Source: Epiperipatus broadwayi (Eukaryota; Onychophora; Udeonychophora; Euonychophora; Peripatidae). Taken from it: a DNA stretch of 64,000 nt. The stretch's first letter is position 1, and each line of letters starts with the position of its first letter. The position numbers and the translations under genes were made by a program. Positions 25,159 to 36,845 of this stretch are shown piece after piece. Under the pieces are notes generated by a model, which ran no database searches, was not told the DNA's origin, and worked only from the letters and a program-made list of their open reading frames with translations. The DNA lies in the NCBI GenBank assembly GCA_028023455.1, contig JAQFVV010006857.1, positions 227,439-291,438 on the forward strand, given 5' to 3'.

Positions 25159-25284
25159 CACTAAACGATCATATAAATCTACCTGTTCTCTTTGGCAGGT
25201 TTGAATAATAAAGGGAAGTGAAAGATAAATGTCTCCAATAATACATTCTTCAGGATAGTCTGGCAAATTTCCAGGAATAGTAGG
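25159..25284 (-). CDS. YBEY: YBEY endoribonuclease, exon 2
   Basis: This 126-base exon (42 codons, phase 0 on both sides) continues exon 1 at 35678-35887. It is preceded on the minus strand by a T-rich tract and TAG, and followed by the donor GTAAGT. It encodes a segment with PGNLPDYPEE, CIIGDIYLSLPFII and VDLYDRLV. GDIYLS corresponds to the conserved GDI-x-hydrophobic strand of the YbeY/UPF0054 family, and the end lines up with the residues just before the metal-binding HGxxHLxG motif. That motif must lie in a further exon, which I could not find at 1-25158. YBEY is a metal-dependent single-strand endoribonuclease of the organelle in animals. It was found by translation of spliced segments, not by a long ORF. 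Confidence 0.88.
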
Positions 25285-25400
25285 CTACAAAAAAATTGTC
25301 ATATATAAAAATATGCACACATATAAACATATGAATATGTAGAAATGATCAGCATTATGACATTCATTACACTTACCCAGATTAACTTGAAATCTTTGTC

Positions 25401-25712
25401 TAAATTGCTAGTCATAAAAATATATAGTTTTATAGAAAACCAACCTCTGGTCATAAAGAGCATCTTTTACTAATAGAAAAATTCTAGAACTAACCTGAAG
25501 ATAAGAAGTTGTACCACAATAAAGCAGCACTTATCTCTTTTAGTTTACGTGTAACATGTGGGTAGTTAAAAGAGGTATGTGATGTTTTATTGTGGTACAA
25601 CTTCTTATCTTCAGGTTAGTTCTAGAATTTTTCTATTGGTAGTAAAAGATGCTCTTTATGACCAGAGGTTGAGCTTTCTATAAATCTATATATTTTTATA
25701 ACTAGCAATTTA
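25401..25712. repeat. Long near-perfect inverted repeat in YBEY intron 1
   Basis: Arms 25401-25523 and 25586-25712 are almost exact reverse complements (shared blocks include AGAACTAACCTGAAGATAAG and GTACCACAATAAA) around a 62-base centre that is itself partly complementary. The structure sits about 116 bases upstream of exon 2 in the direction of transcription. It could fold into a stable hairpin in the pre-mRNA. No transposase or known element ends were recognised. Confidence 0.88.
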
Positions 25713-25739
25713 GTTATTGTTATAATACATATTTATTTT

Positions 25740-25960
25740 TTATATTATTTGTAGGATCCTTAGATAATCTATTATACCCCTCATTTTTATTACACTATCT
25801 ATTCTATCATTATAGTCCTTAGCGTACATTGCAACAAAACGACAACCTTTATCTTCTTTATTTATTACAATCCCATAGCCATTACATATATATCTAATTT
25901 TGTTTATTATTTTCCTGTAGTTGTAATTCTTTATTTATAGATTCTTGACTGAACACAGAA
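25740..25960 (-). pseudogene. Possible PLE reverse-transcriptase N-terminal fragment
   Basis: A minus-strand reading gives YGIVINKEDKGCRFVA and YAKDYNDRIDSVI. The pattern INKEDKG followed by a D-Y block resembles the stretch before the reverse transcriptase core in PLEs (often ITKADKG with MDKxDY). The reading is short and flanked by stops. The assignment rests on one motif. Confidence 0.35.
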
Positions 25961-26099
25961 AGTGGATCATGATTTGTGATGAAATTATATCTTGCATTAA
26001 TTGCAAGTTCAAGCTATTTAACAGCTTTTTATACAGTTTCTGTGCAGCAATTTCTGATATCTGATGAAAAAATATGTGAAAGAACAGAAAGCCACTGCA

Positions 26100-27700
26100 A
26101 AGGAATAGAATTACCAGTAATATAGGTCAAGATAATATTTAAGTATTCAGTACTTTAATATAGGAATTTTTCTCCAAACATGGGTACAATATTTAGCAGT
26201 AAAAAGGTCTTGCATCACAATTCCAAACAGTGTCAGCCAGCTTTCCAACAAAATCATTGCTAGAATTTATTTTAATCTAATCTTACATAAATGAGTAAAA
26301 TAAGTCAGGCTATGGGCCAAAACATAGAGTAGGATTATGTTTTGGTCTATTATTGCAAAAGATCATATTTAGATTACAAAATGCTTTCCACCTCTGCTTA
26401 TATGAAAAATTAAGCTTATTCTCTTTATTGGATTAGAAATAAGACATGATTCTGAGGGGGAAAAATCCATTCTTTTCATATCTTTATTTACAAATGCTTC
26501 TACTGAAAGGAACTTTTTTATGAAATCAAGGCAATGTCAACAGCATAGAAAAATTTCCTGCATTTTCTATCTGGAAGATGTAATTGACAATTCTGTAAAA
26601 TTTCATATCTACTACAATTATCATTTGTTATCATTTGAATTTTTCTATTGAAGAGGATCTTATTAAGTAAATAATGGGTTATCTGTATTAACAATTTTAG
26701 AGATTTTTAGAAGACAATTTTTCAAATAAAATCATATAAGTGTGGTTGAATCAATAAAGGTGAAATCCTTTTTCAGTGAGAGTTGTTTAAGATAAAAAAC
26801 CATTTCAAAGCAGCTTGTCCCTGGTGTAAATGGAAGCTGCTCTACAGGTCTCAACTTTTGACAAAATTCTGGTTAATATGATTTTTTCAAATAGTACTTA
26901 GGGAATAAGTAATAATGATATTGGGTGGTAATTGATTATTGATAGGATTATTTACTTTTGAGACTGCAAAAAATGTTGCTTTTGTGTCACATCTTTGGGA
27001 TAGTTTCTATATAAATAATATTGCTGAATAATTTTGGTAAACTATCCTTTGGCTTTAAATCCTAAATTTTTTTAAAAATTCTGAAACCTATCTGTTCCTG
27101 GGGCTTTTTATGATTTAAGACAATCAAGTACAAGTTCAAATTCACCAATATCTAGTGGCTTTATTAGATTGATATTACAGGAACATTGTAAAAGAGAGAC
27201 TTGAAGTTCTGCTTTAATGATACTTTTTCTTCTTCTGTCAATATAATACATAAGACTGGCAGTCTTATTAGCAGTAGTTAGTAATTTTTTTTGGAGATGC
27301 TTTTACATCCATCAAGCTTACATGGAAAAGACCAACTTTTTGATTAGATGTAAAGTTTTACTTCCCCATAGTCTTTCTCCATTTTTCTTTTCAAGAATCA
27401 TTCAGTAATTTAATAATTATATCAGCAATTTTTGGATCTTTGGTAGACAAAGATTTGTCATGAAAATATTTTCTGGTTTTCTTCCAACTTAAAATAAATT
27501 GTTTTTTATATTTTCAAGATAAGAACCCTTTGGTAATTGTTTTTTCTGAGTTTGCTATATCAAATGATCCAAATCGGAGATAATACCAAATTATGATAGA
27601 TTTTCTTATGGCCATCAATTAGCATACTACTGTCTTTATTACTTCTCTTAATATTTTTAGTGAAAACAATAGTTTATATTCAAACAAACATAGGGGGAAA
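26100..27700 (-). pseudogene. Decayed non-LTR reverse transcriptase
   Basis: Fragments in shifting minus frames resemble a LINE reverse transcriptase: PETDRFQNF near 27090 (like APGxDxxxN), NYHPISLLLLIP then FEKIILTRILS near 26880-26950 (like NYRPISLL and FEKII), and TLTEKGFHLY after it. Many stops and frameshifts separate them. The YxDD motif was not located. The clade cannot be assigned. Confidence 0.45.
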
Positions 27701-27779
27701 GGGATCTCATTCAAAACTTTAATTCATATACACAAATTTAAAAAAACTATTTTTACATTAAATATATAAAAAAAAAAGT

Positions 27780-27905
27780 TAACGGCTTTATTGCTCAGAG
27801 TTCGTAAGAAATTCAAGCTCCAGAACTGCGAGCATCAGAATCAATCCTGGGATCTTCCAATCCAAGACGAATGCTCTAACCACTACACCAAACTGTACAG
27901 GATAT
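27780..27905 (-). mobile_element. tRNA-derived SINE
   Basis: On the minus strand the head has an A box, TGGTGTAGTGGTTAGAGC, and a weaker B box, GGATTGATTCT, then a body with GAATTTCTTACGAACTC and a tail AGCAATAAAGCCGTTAA. The same layout recurs at 28365-28480. The head resembles a tRNA with TTGG near the anticodon loop, but spacing is off for a functional tRNA. The flanks 27906-28360 are AT-rich and include a poly-C run near 28030. Confidence 0.68.
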
Positions 27906-28364
27906 CTTCCCAGATAGTAACAGTTTTTTTATTTTTTTAAAAAAATTCAACCTAATCTGTATATAAATCTAACAATAACCCCATATTAATTCAGTTAAAT
28001 AAACCAGGTGGGCAATCATCTTAATATTAGGTAAACAAGGCAATTCCCCCCCCCCCCCAATAAACTGATATGGTATGGTGCTACATTGCTTTACAAGGGT
28101 TGACCAAATATTATTTAATTCAAATTATAAAATATATACATTTGTTCATGATACAAACCTAACCATCTCCAATTGTAAAATTATTTTATTTTTCTTATCA
28201 TCATCATTTACATTACACCATATCATTTATTAATAATTATAATTCTGTTTGTATAATTATAGTTATTTTTAATAATTGACAATGACAATTCCTTACATTG
28301 TCTTAATATTACTATAAACATACTTATGCTTTTTTATTATTCTCAGTGAATAAATACAAATAAT

Positions 28365-28480
28365 CTAATGGCTTTATTGTTTGAGAGTTCATAAGAAGTT
28401 TGAGTGTCAGCAATGACAGCTGGCTTGCAATCCATGGTCATTGAACTCCACTTTACCACTGTATCAAACCATGAAAGGTA
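28365..28480 (-). mobile_element. tRNA-derived SINE, second copy
   Basis: It matches 27780-27905 in orientation and layout: GGTTTGATACAGTGGTAAAG in the A-box region, CAATGACCATGG near the B box, the body AACTTCTTATGAACTCTC and the tail AACAATAAAGCCATTA. Both boxes are degraded. Two same-strand copies about 580 bp apart suggest separate insertions or a local duplication. Confidence 0.6.
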
Positions 28481-31400
28481 CATAAGTCTCCAGAATCTGC
28501 TACTCAACCTTTGCACTAAATCATGAAGGAGTCATTGTCCCTCAGCACATAAAAATTTTAGGTCGGAGAAAATTTTGAAAACAAAATTATGATTTTGAAA
28601 AGGCAAAAATTATAAAGCTATTACTGTTTTGCACCTTTGAATCGAATATAAGAACACGATAACCAAAATCAAATTAGTACTTATAGACTAAGTTTGTCTG
28701 GACCTTATGTAATAATAAAAATCATATACTTTTCTCCATTGCATAAACTATCATGGATGAAAAAAATTTAAGAAGCTCTGAATTAGAAAATGAATTCCTA
28801 TAAATAAAACAGTAGTTATTCAATCTATTATTCTAGTATCATCTACTGTAAACTTATGATATGAATGTTTATTTAAATATTTAATAATATGAAAACATTG
28901 ATTATGTACTAATAAAATTTTTATTTGTTAAAGAAAATTATGACTAAGAAATATTCAAAGTGCAAATTCTCCAATAAATTGCTAGCAGTAATTACATATG
29001 TAAATATGAACTAGAAAAATAACCAGCTTTAAAGATATCCATCTTAATACATTCTCATCCATGTAATACTTATATAGTGCTCACTACATTAGTTACATCA
29101 AAGAATATTTCTGTATTACTGGTGCACTACAAAATACTGATAATTATTACTTATTACACATATCTTCAATCAGATATATCATATATTCAATTTAGCATAA
29201 CTGATAATTTCATCTGGGATTAGAAATGAGACTAATTTTCTCGAATCTTGGAAGATGTAGACAATATTACACAATAAATTTGAAACAATCAAATATAATA
29301 AAATAACACTTTAAAAAACTAGTTATAATGCATAAATCTGTTTAGCTAAAATGCCTTAGCTATTGTTCTTACATGATATGCAGACATTTAGACCTCTAGC
29401 ATATTGGACAAGATTACATTGCAGTTGAAACATATATAGTATAATATCAGTTTATTAAAGCTTTGATTGTAATCTCACACACATACATATAGATTCCCCA
29501 ATAATATAATTAGAATTAAGAATTACGGTAATTGAAAATTATTTATTAATTGATTTATTACAATATATAATTTGAAGAACTGATACTATGCAAAAAAAAA
29601 TTTTCTTTAGTTAAAAATACAATGCATTATATATGTGAAGCTTACAGATAAAATGATTATAGCCATAAAGAATGCAGGAGGTAAATATTTGAAAAATGAA
29701 TAAATAAGAACAGAAGTAGTAAGGAAAAAATTAGGGTGAAAATTGCAATGATTAAACAGTTCTTAGTAATAAAAAAAATATTAGTCCAGCAATCAGATTT
29801 AATTGTATGAGAACTGAAATAATCAATTACCAAGTGCTGAAATGTCAGTATAAGGAGGAGGGGGAGGATATTTACACAAATATTAATAATAAAAAAAGAT
29901 TCCATATATCTATATGTGAAGCAGAAAAGTTTTGTTGAAGAGAAAATAAATAGTGTTGTTTAAATATTTGTTAGATGGCAGACCAAAGGTGATAGACCAA
30001 TTTACAATTTACTATGGATGGTAGTTGAATAATTAAAAATATAATTCTTTCTCTAAAATAAATACTCAGGAAACTGCTTCCAACATCATGACTCTTTATG
30101 TTCATTTCATTTTAACTTTTAGTGGATTAAAAGTTATATTATCACAAAGTAAACAATTTTAGTGACAGCAGATGAGCCTGTGTATTCCAGAATTAAATAT
30201 AAGAAATTCCAATAAATAATATATTTAAAGGAAATGTAATAGATTCTGTTTGATAAATAAAATAGGAAATGATTTGAACAAAGTGATATCACTGCTTTGC
30301 TTAATCAGAAGAGAATGTATGGAGATGGCTAATCAGTCTTGTGATTCCAAGTTTTCTAGAATTTCCATTCAATGCGATAATCAAGAAATTGGATAATTAC
30401 TTCAATCCTATTCTGCCATTTTATGTATCCTATTTCTATTTTTATAACAGATTCTAGATTAAGGGAAAGGTTATGAGATTTGATATGACACTTCATCCTA
30501 TAAATGTGCATCTTTAGTGGCTTCAGGAGACATTGTTGAAACAATTTTTGATGGGAATATTCAATGATCGGCTTCATTAGCAACCATTAACTAACTTTAA
30601 TCACATAAAGAAAGAAATTAAGAAATATTTGGCTTATGAAATATTTCTAGAACAAAGAGTATGAGAATACCAAATCTTTTGCTACAGTTTACAAGTCCTA
30701 AAATCTTTCTACCCCCCAGTATCCATCAATAATATTTTCTTTTGCTCCAATTTATGTGACTACAGCTTGTAGCAAAAAAAAAGCAGATGAAATCAGAAAA
30801 GTCAATTTGCATCATGAAGAGTAGACTTTAATAAAATTGTTAGGATCTTTTTTATTTAATATTAGTTCACAATGGTAATGGAAGAAGTCTCTTTCAAATT
30901 AAGAAAATCTAATTTTTCTTATTAAATGGTTCTACAACTGACCCCAAAGACTGAGAAAACCCAATTTGAACATCCAAGATATTAACAGATACATCATTCC
31001 ACTCTATGAATCAGTGAATATTCTGGTGAAATTAAATGATATGCTATTTTGAAGTTTTATCTTGTCAAGAGCAACATCCACATGGATTGAGACTGATTTA
31101 AATCCATAGAAGAAATTACCTTTAGTTTAATAAAAAAAAAAATTGATTAAAGGTGATTTACTTTCTAGATCTTCAAAGCTATAAGAACTTGATCCGAGTA
31201 CAATGCTGTTATCATTGATGAATAGAATATCTAGAATAATGCCTCTCCAATTGAGTGCAAGATCAGAAAGATACACAAAGAAAAAAAATTGCTGAAATTG
31301 AAAAAAAGACGAAAAATTGGATCATAACTAAAGCAAACAGTAGTATTCATTAGTGGAGATTATCAGAAGTTACTGTCAACAAAAATCTGAAGGCTGATGC

Positions 31401-34400
31401 TTTCTGAAGAGTATTAGATAAGAACCTCACTTCAAAAAGGTTGAATTGAATTGCTTAGACACCAGTTAATAATGAACTAAGTGGGATGCAAGCTATCAAC
31501 TATTGAAATGGATTGTGCAAATCTGTGCACCAGTGATCTTGATAATCTTATAATGGAATATGTATAAAAAAAATTGTATAATAAAGAATGTATCTTATTG
31601 GAAAGATTAGAGTTGTTATTCAATCCAAAAATTAAACTAAGATTTGATTCATGAAAGCAGATAGGAATTGTACAGCAATAGGTCAAAGTTAAATAAAGAT
31701 GTTGAAAATCACATAGATGTCTGTTGTTCTGCAAAAAATGTCCTGTGGCCTCAAACTATTAGACTCTGGCAACAGATTTATCCGGACTATTGGGAATATT
31801 TTCCAAATAGTATTTGATGTATTTTCATATTTAATTAAACACAAATTATTACAAGTATGAAGACTGATGAAAAAACTATCAAATTTAGGAATTTTTTTAT
31901 GTATTAGCAATTATCAGAGAAAATAGCCATTGATAATAGTATAGGATTTACTTCCTTTAAATTCATAGAATTCATCACAATGTAGTGAACTATTCAATTT
32001 CTCATCCTACCATATCACCTTTAATCAAACAGCTTAGCAAAAAAATTGCTCAATATTTAAAATAAATGTTGCATAAGATAGCTACATCAAATATTTACAA
32101 CATGAAATTTAAAGCTAATTAATATTAATACATTATTCTTTCAATGATAACTGAAAAGTCTCTGACTTAATTATTGATATGTAGGCATCTAAGAATTTAT
32201 TGTCAGATAAAATTAATCAGTCTCAGATTCAGAGTAATGCTACTATAATGACAAATAGAAGCAGTCACTACAGAAGATGATTGTAAATGCAAAGGCCACT
32301 TGAATCACAACTCATTAAAGTTCATGGCCATTGCTCTACAAAAATAAAAAAATCTATTGAAAACTAAGTAGTGCATAAAACTGAAGCAATAGCCACATAA
32401 TGAGACAACATATCGCAATATCAAACAATTAGGAAAAAATCAAGAGCCATTCACAATCATTATGCATCTGATGAACATCTATGTGAATTGGTTTAGCAGC
32501 AGACACCTCTATCAGAATTAAAAAAAAATGGATAGCTGTCATCTCCATAGAAAGAGAAAACCACATCTACTTAGAAAGATTATTTGTTAACTAAATGGAG
32601 TTGCAAATATATTAGGTATAAATCAGCCTCTTGAATAAAGAAAAATATATGTCTACTATAATTAAACAAATGTATATATAATAATATATTAGTCACAGCC
32701 AAGTATGGATTGTTATTAATTGTAGAAAAGGAACAGTATGTAACACATACAAAATATATGTCTATATAGCATTTTGATAAATAAGTTACCCATACTTTTC
32801 TTAGCATAAACAAAAATGTTTCCTAAGCAACAAATATTTTATATCAATAACGTTTTCTAAATAATATCTTACAAGTACTATGATGCAAATGTCTATGAGA
32901 GACTGTGGTCAGTTAATCCACCAATGACTATGAACTTAGATGCCATTAATTTTAGAATGTGATCTTGATTCATTACAAATATATAAAAAGACTAGGAAAC
33001 CAACTGAGGAAGAAAGCAATAAAGAAGACATTTTCTGGAGTCAAGGCTCTCCATAAATACCAACAGCTGCCTTGGAAATATTACCAGAGTTTATGATTTT
33101 GTAAATATCATTCTAGTTATGAATCCACATATATTAACATATATTAAATATATTTCAGTATATATTTGATTCTGTAATATTTGACTTTTAAAAGTTTTGT
33201 AACTAATTTATTTAATTTAACATAGTCATATTATTAAATTTAGTCTAAATATATAACAGATATTAATATCAGTTTTCTCATTATCATCCATAAAATTTTA
33301 TGGTGACTATCAACATGGTAATATTGCATAAAGCTTACAGACTGATAATATCCGAAATCTCTAAGATTAAATCTTCAAAGCAAAAAGAGAAAAGAAGTCC
33401 AGTTTACATAAAAAAATATTCAATATTTAGTAAGTGATAATAATATAAATTAAGTTAGTTTCTTAAATGAAATCAAAAGTTTCTGTTTATAGACCACATA
33501 GCTAGAGAACATGTGGACTAAGTTAAATTACTTCCCACTCCTAATATTATTATACACTGTAATAAGTCTATCTATTTCTTTTTAATTGTCAAGTTATTTT
33601 CTAAATTTTGACTTCTTTCTTTTTCCGCTTTTAACTCATTTTAATAAAAGTTATTTTGTTAATTCCATTAGAACAAAAAAAAAAAAAAATTATCTTTTCA
33701 TTTCTTTACCTTTAGATTTCTTCACTCTCCCTACATCCTCTTTTAATATCTATTTCCCAAAAAACAAACAATGCTCTTTTGCCTATCTCCAAATAAATCT
33801 TATTTACAATCCAAAATCTTATTCCATGTTTGCTTCCTTTCTTTGATTCTTGTCCTTGCATCAAATCAAAATAAACTCCCCTTAGTATTAATATATAACT
33901 TTATATATTTTATATACACTTTTTATTTTAAATTTTCTTAGTTCTATCCATGTAATCCAATCAAATGTTATTTTTACTAATCTATTTTTATCTATGTAAC
34001 CTATCAAACATTTTAATTTCCTTCACTATGAAAATAATTCTATTCCATTTTTCTTTAAATAGCATAATTTGCTAGCCACATTTTCATAAATTCTAATTAA
34101 AAATTTGCATTCAATACCAAATACCTCATTTTCAATTATTAAAGCATCATCCCATTTTAAAATATTCCACATATTTCATATTTATTATATAAGAAGAATA
34201 TCAGATTTTTAATCAGTCTCATTCTATTTCCCATATGTTTATATCGCATTTAACACAATATCTAAATATCTCTACTTTTCCGCTTCTTCATGACAAATAT
34301 TTCTATTTCTTTTACTTCTTTAAGACAAATGTTTCTATCCTTTTGCTTTTAACCTTCCCATTAAATATTAATATCTCAGATTTTTCTTTATTAAAATTAA

Positions 34401-34850
34401 TTTTAATATTATTGCATTATTTGCAAAAAAAAAAAAAATCTAAAACACAAGCATTTTATATAGAGCTCCAAAAGCAAAGTAATATATTAGATAACCAGAA
34501 TACAAGCATTTTATATATAATTGTAAGTAAAATAATCTATAAGATATCATATATATAATGTAAAACATGCAGCCAGTTTCAAGGGAACTTTTTTCATGCA
34601 CTGTAGCAGCAAGTCTTAAGCATCACTAATTCCAAATCAGAAGTGAACCTTATTTTAGATCAAATAATTTTACTTTATGCATATATAAAAAAAAAAAATA
34701 GAAAACCCCAGATATATGGATGACAATTATCAGATAATTATGTTCAGGCAGAAGTTTGTGTAATGCATAGATATTCCCAACTGACTAGATCAAAAGCAGC
34801 CTTAAAGTCGACTTGGCATATAGCATTGTTTTCCAAAAATCTATTTTGCA
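28481..34850. other. YBEY intron 1 interior, no recognisable gene
   Basis: Six kilobases of AT-rich sequence. Short ORFs at 29657-29905, 30356-30583, 31477-31910, 32580-32813, 33586-33846 and 34235-34558 are low in complexity and match nothing I know. The part from about 30600 to 33060 is purine-rich and less homopolymeric than its surroundings and may be an old retroelement body, but no domain could be read. Confidence 0.5.
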
Positions 34851-34859
34851 TCTCTACTT

Positions 34860-35035
34860 TCATTCTTAACAGCAACAAACTCTCCTACAGTAGTGCCACC
34901 AACTATAAATCTCAGTAATCAATATATGCAAGAAGGTTTGTGAATAAAATCCCTATCTAGTGCCTACAATTACCCAGACTAGTTTCTAGCTTGTGGCCTT
35001 CAGTGAAAACTAACATTAAGACTATGCATCATAAT
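34860..35035 (-). repeat. Hammerhead-family A repeat, partial
   Basis: Antisense copy with CAGTAGTGCCACCAACTATA, the 3' body, and a ribozyme region on the minus strand at about 34967-35011. Stem II, GAAAC and TAGTC are present, but the CTGATGA box has lost bases and reads CACTGAAGG. It is therefore inactive. It lies about 650 bp from YBEY exon 1. Confidence 0.72.
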
Positions 35036-35645
35036 GAAAATGAATGATTTTGTTATAAGGCAGGCTCAATGGGGGGAAATGACATGGTCAAAGTAACACC
35101 CTTGATATAATTCATCTAGAAATTACTCGAACAATTAAAATAACATGATCTCTCAACTACAAAAAGTATTCTTTTACCCACACACAAAAAAAAAAAAGCA
35201 TTAAAATTTATTACTGTTTTATTTCTAACATTTAAAACCATGTCCTCAATTAAGATCTAGAACAATAAAAAATTCAAAAACGATTAATAATAATTTATGC
35301 TAAGGTCCGTGTCCAAAAACATGGAAATAACTAGGCAATAGTACGATCAATCATTAATACACTATCAATATTTTGCTAGTGTTTACATTACCCCTCAACA
35401 ATTTATTCCAGCAATATGAGATGTTACAATAAATTGTATTAAAGGTCCGGCAAATAATGATGCCACAAGACAATAATCAAATGTTATAATTTGATTGTAA
35501 TATGTTCGTTATTGACTTGTTATCGGAACCGGCTTACAATATTTATGATACATCAAAAATTAACGAGATTTTTTATTTGCATCATTTAGACGAGAGAACA
35601 ACAACACAAAAAGATTAAAACAAATTATTAATTAGATGAAATCGA

Positions 35646-35659
35646 CCCCCCCCCCCCCC
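35646..35659 (-). promoter_or_regulatory. G14 tract downstream of YBEY exon 1 donor
   Basis: Fourteen consecutive C on the plus strand are fourteen G in the YBEY transcript, at intron positions +19 to +32 after the donor GTGAGT. G runs close to a 5' splice site often act as intronic splicing enhancers. Whether this one does is inference, and it may simply be a homopolymer. Confidence 0.4.
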
Positions 35660-35677
35660 AAATCAAGAAATACTCAC

Positions 35678-35887
35678 TTGCATTAGAGAAAATGTTAAAA
35701 TGTCGGTCGCTTTGTATTTTTGTCGGTATTTGAAGTTGAGTGTGCGAATGACATGATTTCCCACACAGGCAATATTTACATCATAATTTTTTAGTTTTGT
35801 AACTTCTTTCAAATCATTTGCATAAAAAAACAGTCGTTTTACATTAAACAATGCATATTTCAGATAGTTTTTGATACACAAGCTCAT
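35678..35887 (-). CDS. YBEY: YBEY endoribonuclease, exon 1
   Basis: Seventy codons from ATG 35887 to a clean donor (CAA then GTGAGT at 35677-35672), phase 0. The protein begins MSLCIKNYLKYALFN, has YDVNIACVGNHVIRTLN and YRQKYKATDILTF. This follows the animal YBEY N-terminus almost position for position: the MSL-x-I-x-N start, a strand with I-C-V-x-N, and the TD[IV]L[ST]F signature that precedes the second exon. YbeY-family enzymes are metal-dependent endoribonucleases for rRNA processing, mitochondrial in animals. The gene reads away from GLB1. Intron 1 is 10.4 kb. The gene is incomplete in this window because the zinc-ligand exon is missing. Confidence 0.92.
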
Positions 35888-36789
35888 AGCTGAAAGACAT
35901 TTTTTTTAAAAAAGTCTTCGTTTATTGATAAAGTCTTTCAGAAAGTCGAAAAATAATTGCAATTTTATTTCAAAGAGACCACTAGTATACAGTTATCAAG
36001 ATAATAAACATCACATGACCACAAAAAGAAAAAAAAACTTCCAGACTTAACTAAGTGATACCAAAAGAAAATTTTACATTTACTCTATTATTAACATAAA
36101 AAAATAAACATCATTTACATATAATATAAATTAAAATGAAGACTGTTATTCAGCAGGTTGATTGTTAAATACTTTTTAAATTTTAAATTCCAAAAAAAAA
36201 AAAAAAAAGCAATATTTCCATTACTTACTTCGGCAAGAATATTATTCTCCTATATGTTGGACTTGCTTATAGTAACAGATTCTCTATAGTAAACTAGTCT
36301 CTTAATGCTTCCCAAAACCCTGAAAGTTTTCAAGAATTCTTAAGGAAAATATATAATAATAAAAATCACTAAATTATTACAATAAGGGCTACAAAATACT
36401 TAAATCTGTTTTCCAATTTTTTTTTGTAAATGCTAACTTGCAGCAGGTAAAAGGTATTAGAAACGTTAAAGCCATTAAAACATCACGATACTACCGTATT
36501 GAAAGTTTGCTATTGTTTTATTCGAAATATTGTAATTCATGACACTAACGTCTACGATTCAATTTTAGAATAAACTACTGCATCTATAAAACCTAATCAC
36601 AACTCAAAAAAAAATTAACTGGTTTATCGGCTTCCGCTATCACTGATTTCTTTCCATTTTAAACTTTGATATTCATTCACTTGCTACAAATGAACGCTTT
36701 TATTTGCATTTGAAACAACTGAAATCTAACGGGCGGTCATATAAACTCTGAGTTTGGAGCAAATTGTAACTTAAAGTAGTCTTATCAAA
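35888..36789. promoter_or_regulatory. Shared intergenic region of YBEY and GLB1
   Basis: The two start codons are 902 bp apart on opposite strands, so this stretch must hold both promoters unless unseen 5' exons exist. A TATA-like CATATAAACTC lies at 36738-36748, about 50 bp before the GLB1 ATG, with GGGCGGTC just upstream. TCACATGACC at 36011-36020 contains an E-box-like CACATG, and its context (AAACATCACATGACCAC) resembles the terminal block of the hammerhead-family A repeat. No CpG-island-like composition is visible by eye. Confidence 0.6.
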
Positions 36790-36845
36790 ATGCTATCATT
36801 ATTTCTTTTGATATTTTTTGCTTATATAAATCCTTCATACCCCAG
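36790..36845 (+). CDS. GLB1: GLB1 beta-galactosidase, exon 1 (signal peptide)
   Basis: ATG at 36790 opens 18 codons (MLSLFLLIFFAYINPSYP) plus two bases before the donor GTAAGT at 36846. The segment is strongly hydrophobic, as expected of an ER signal peptide on a lysosomal enzyme. The phase-2 end joins exactly with the acceptor at 59593: AG plus A gives arginine, then TFTIDYQ. It is too short for an ORF search and was found by looking for a signal exon upstream of exon 2. The intron is 22.7 kb. The pairing with exon 2 is inferred from phase, splice sites and the usual GLB1 gene layout. Confidence 0.75.

Noticed and set aside
28030-28045. Poly-C and other homopolymer or (TA)n/(GA)n runs
   Set aside because: Simple repeats are common in such AT-rich DNA, and only the G-tract beside the YBEY donor has positional interest.
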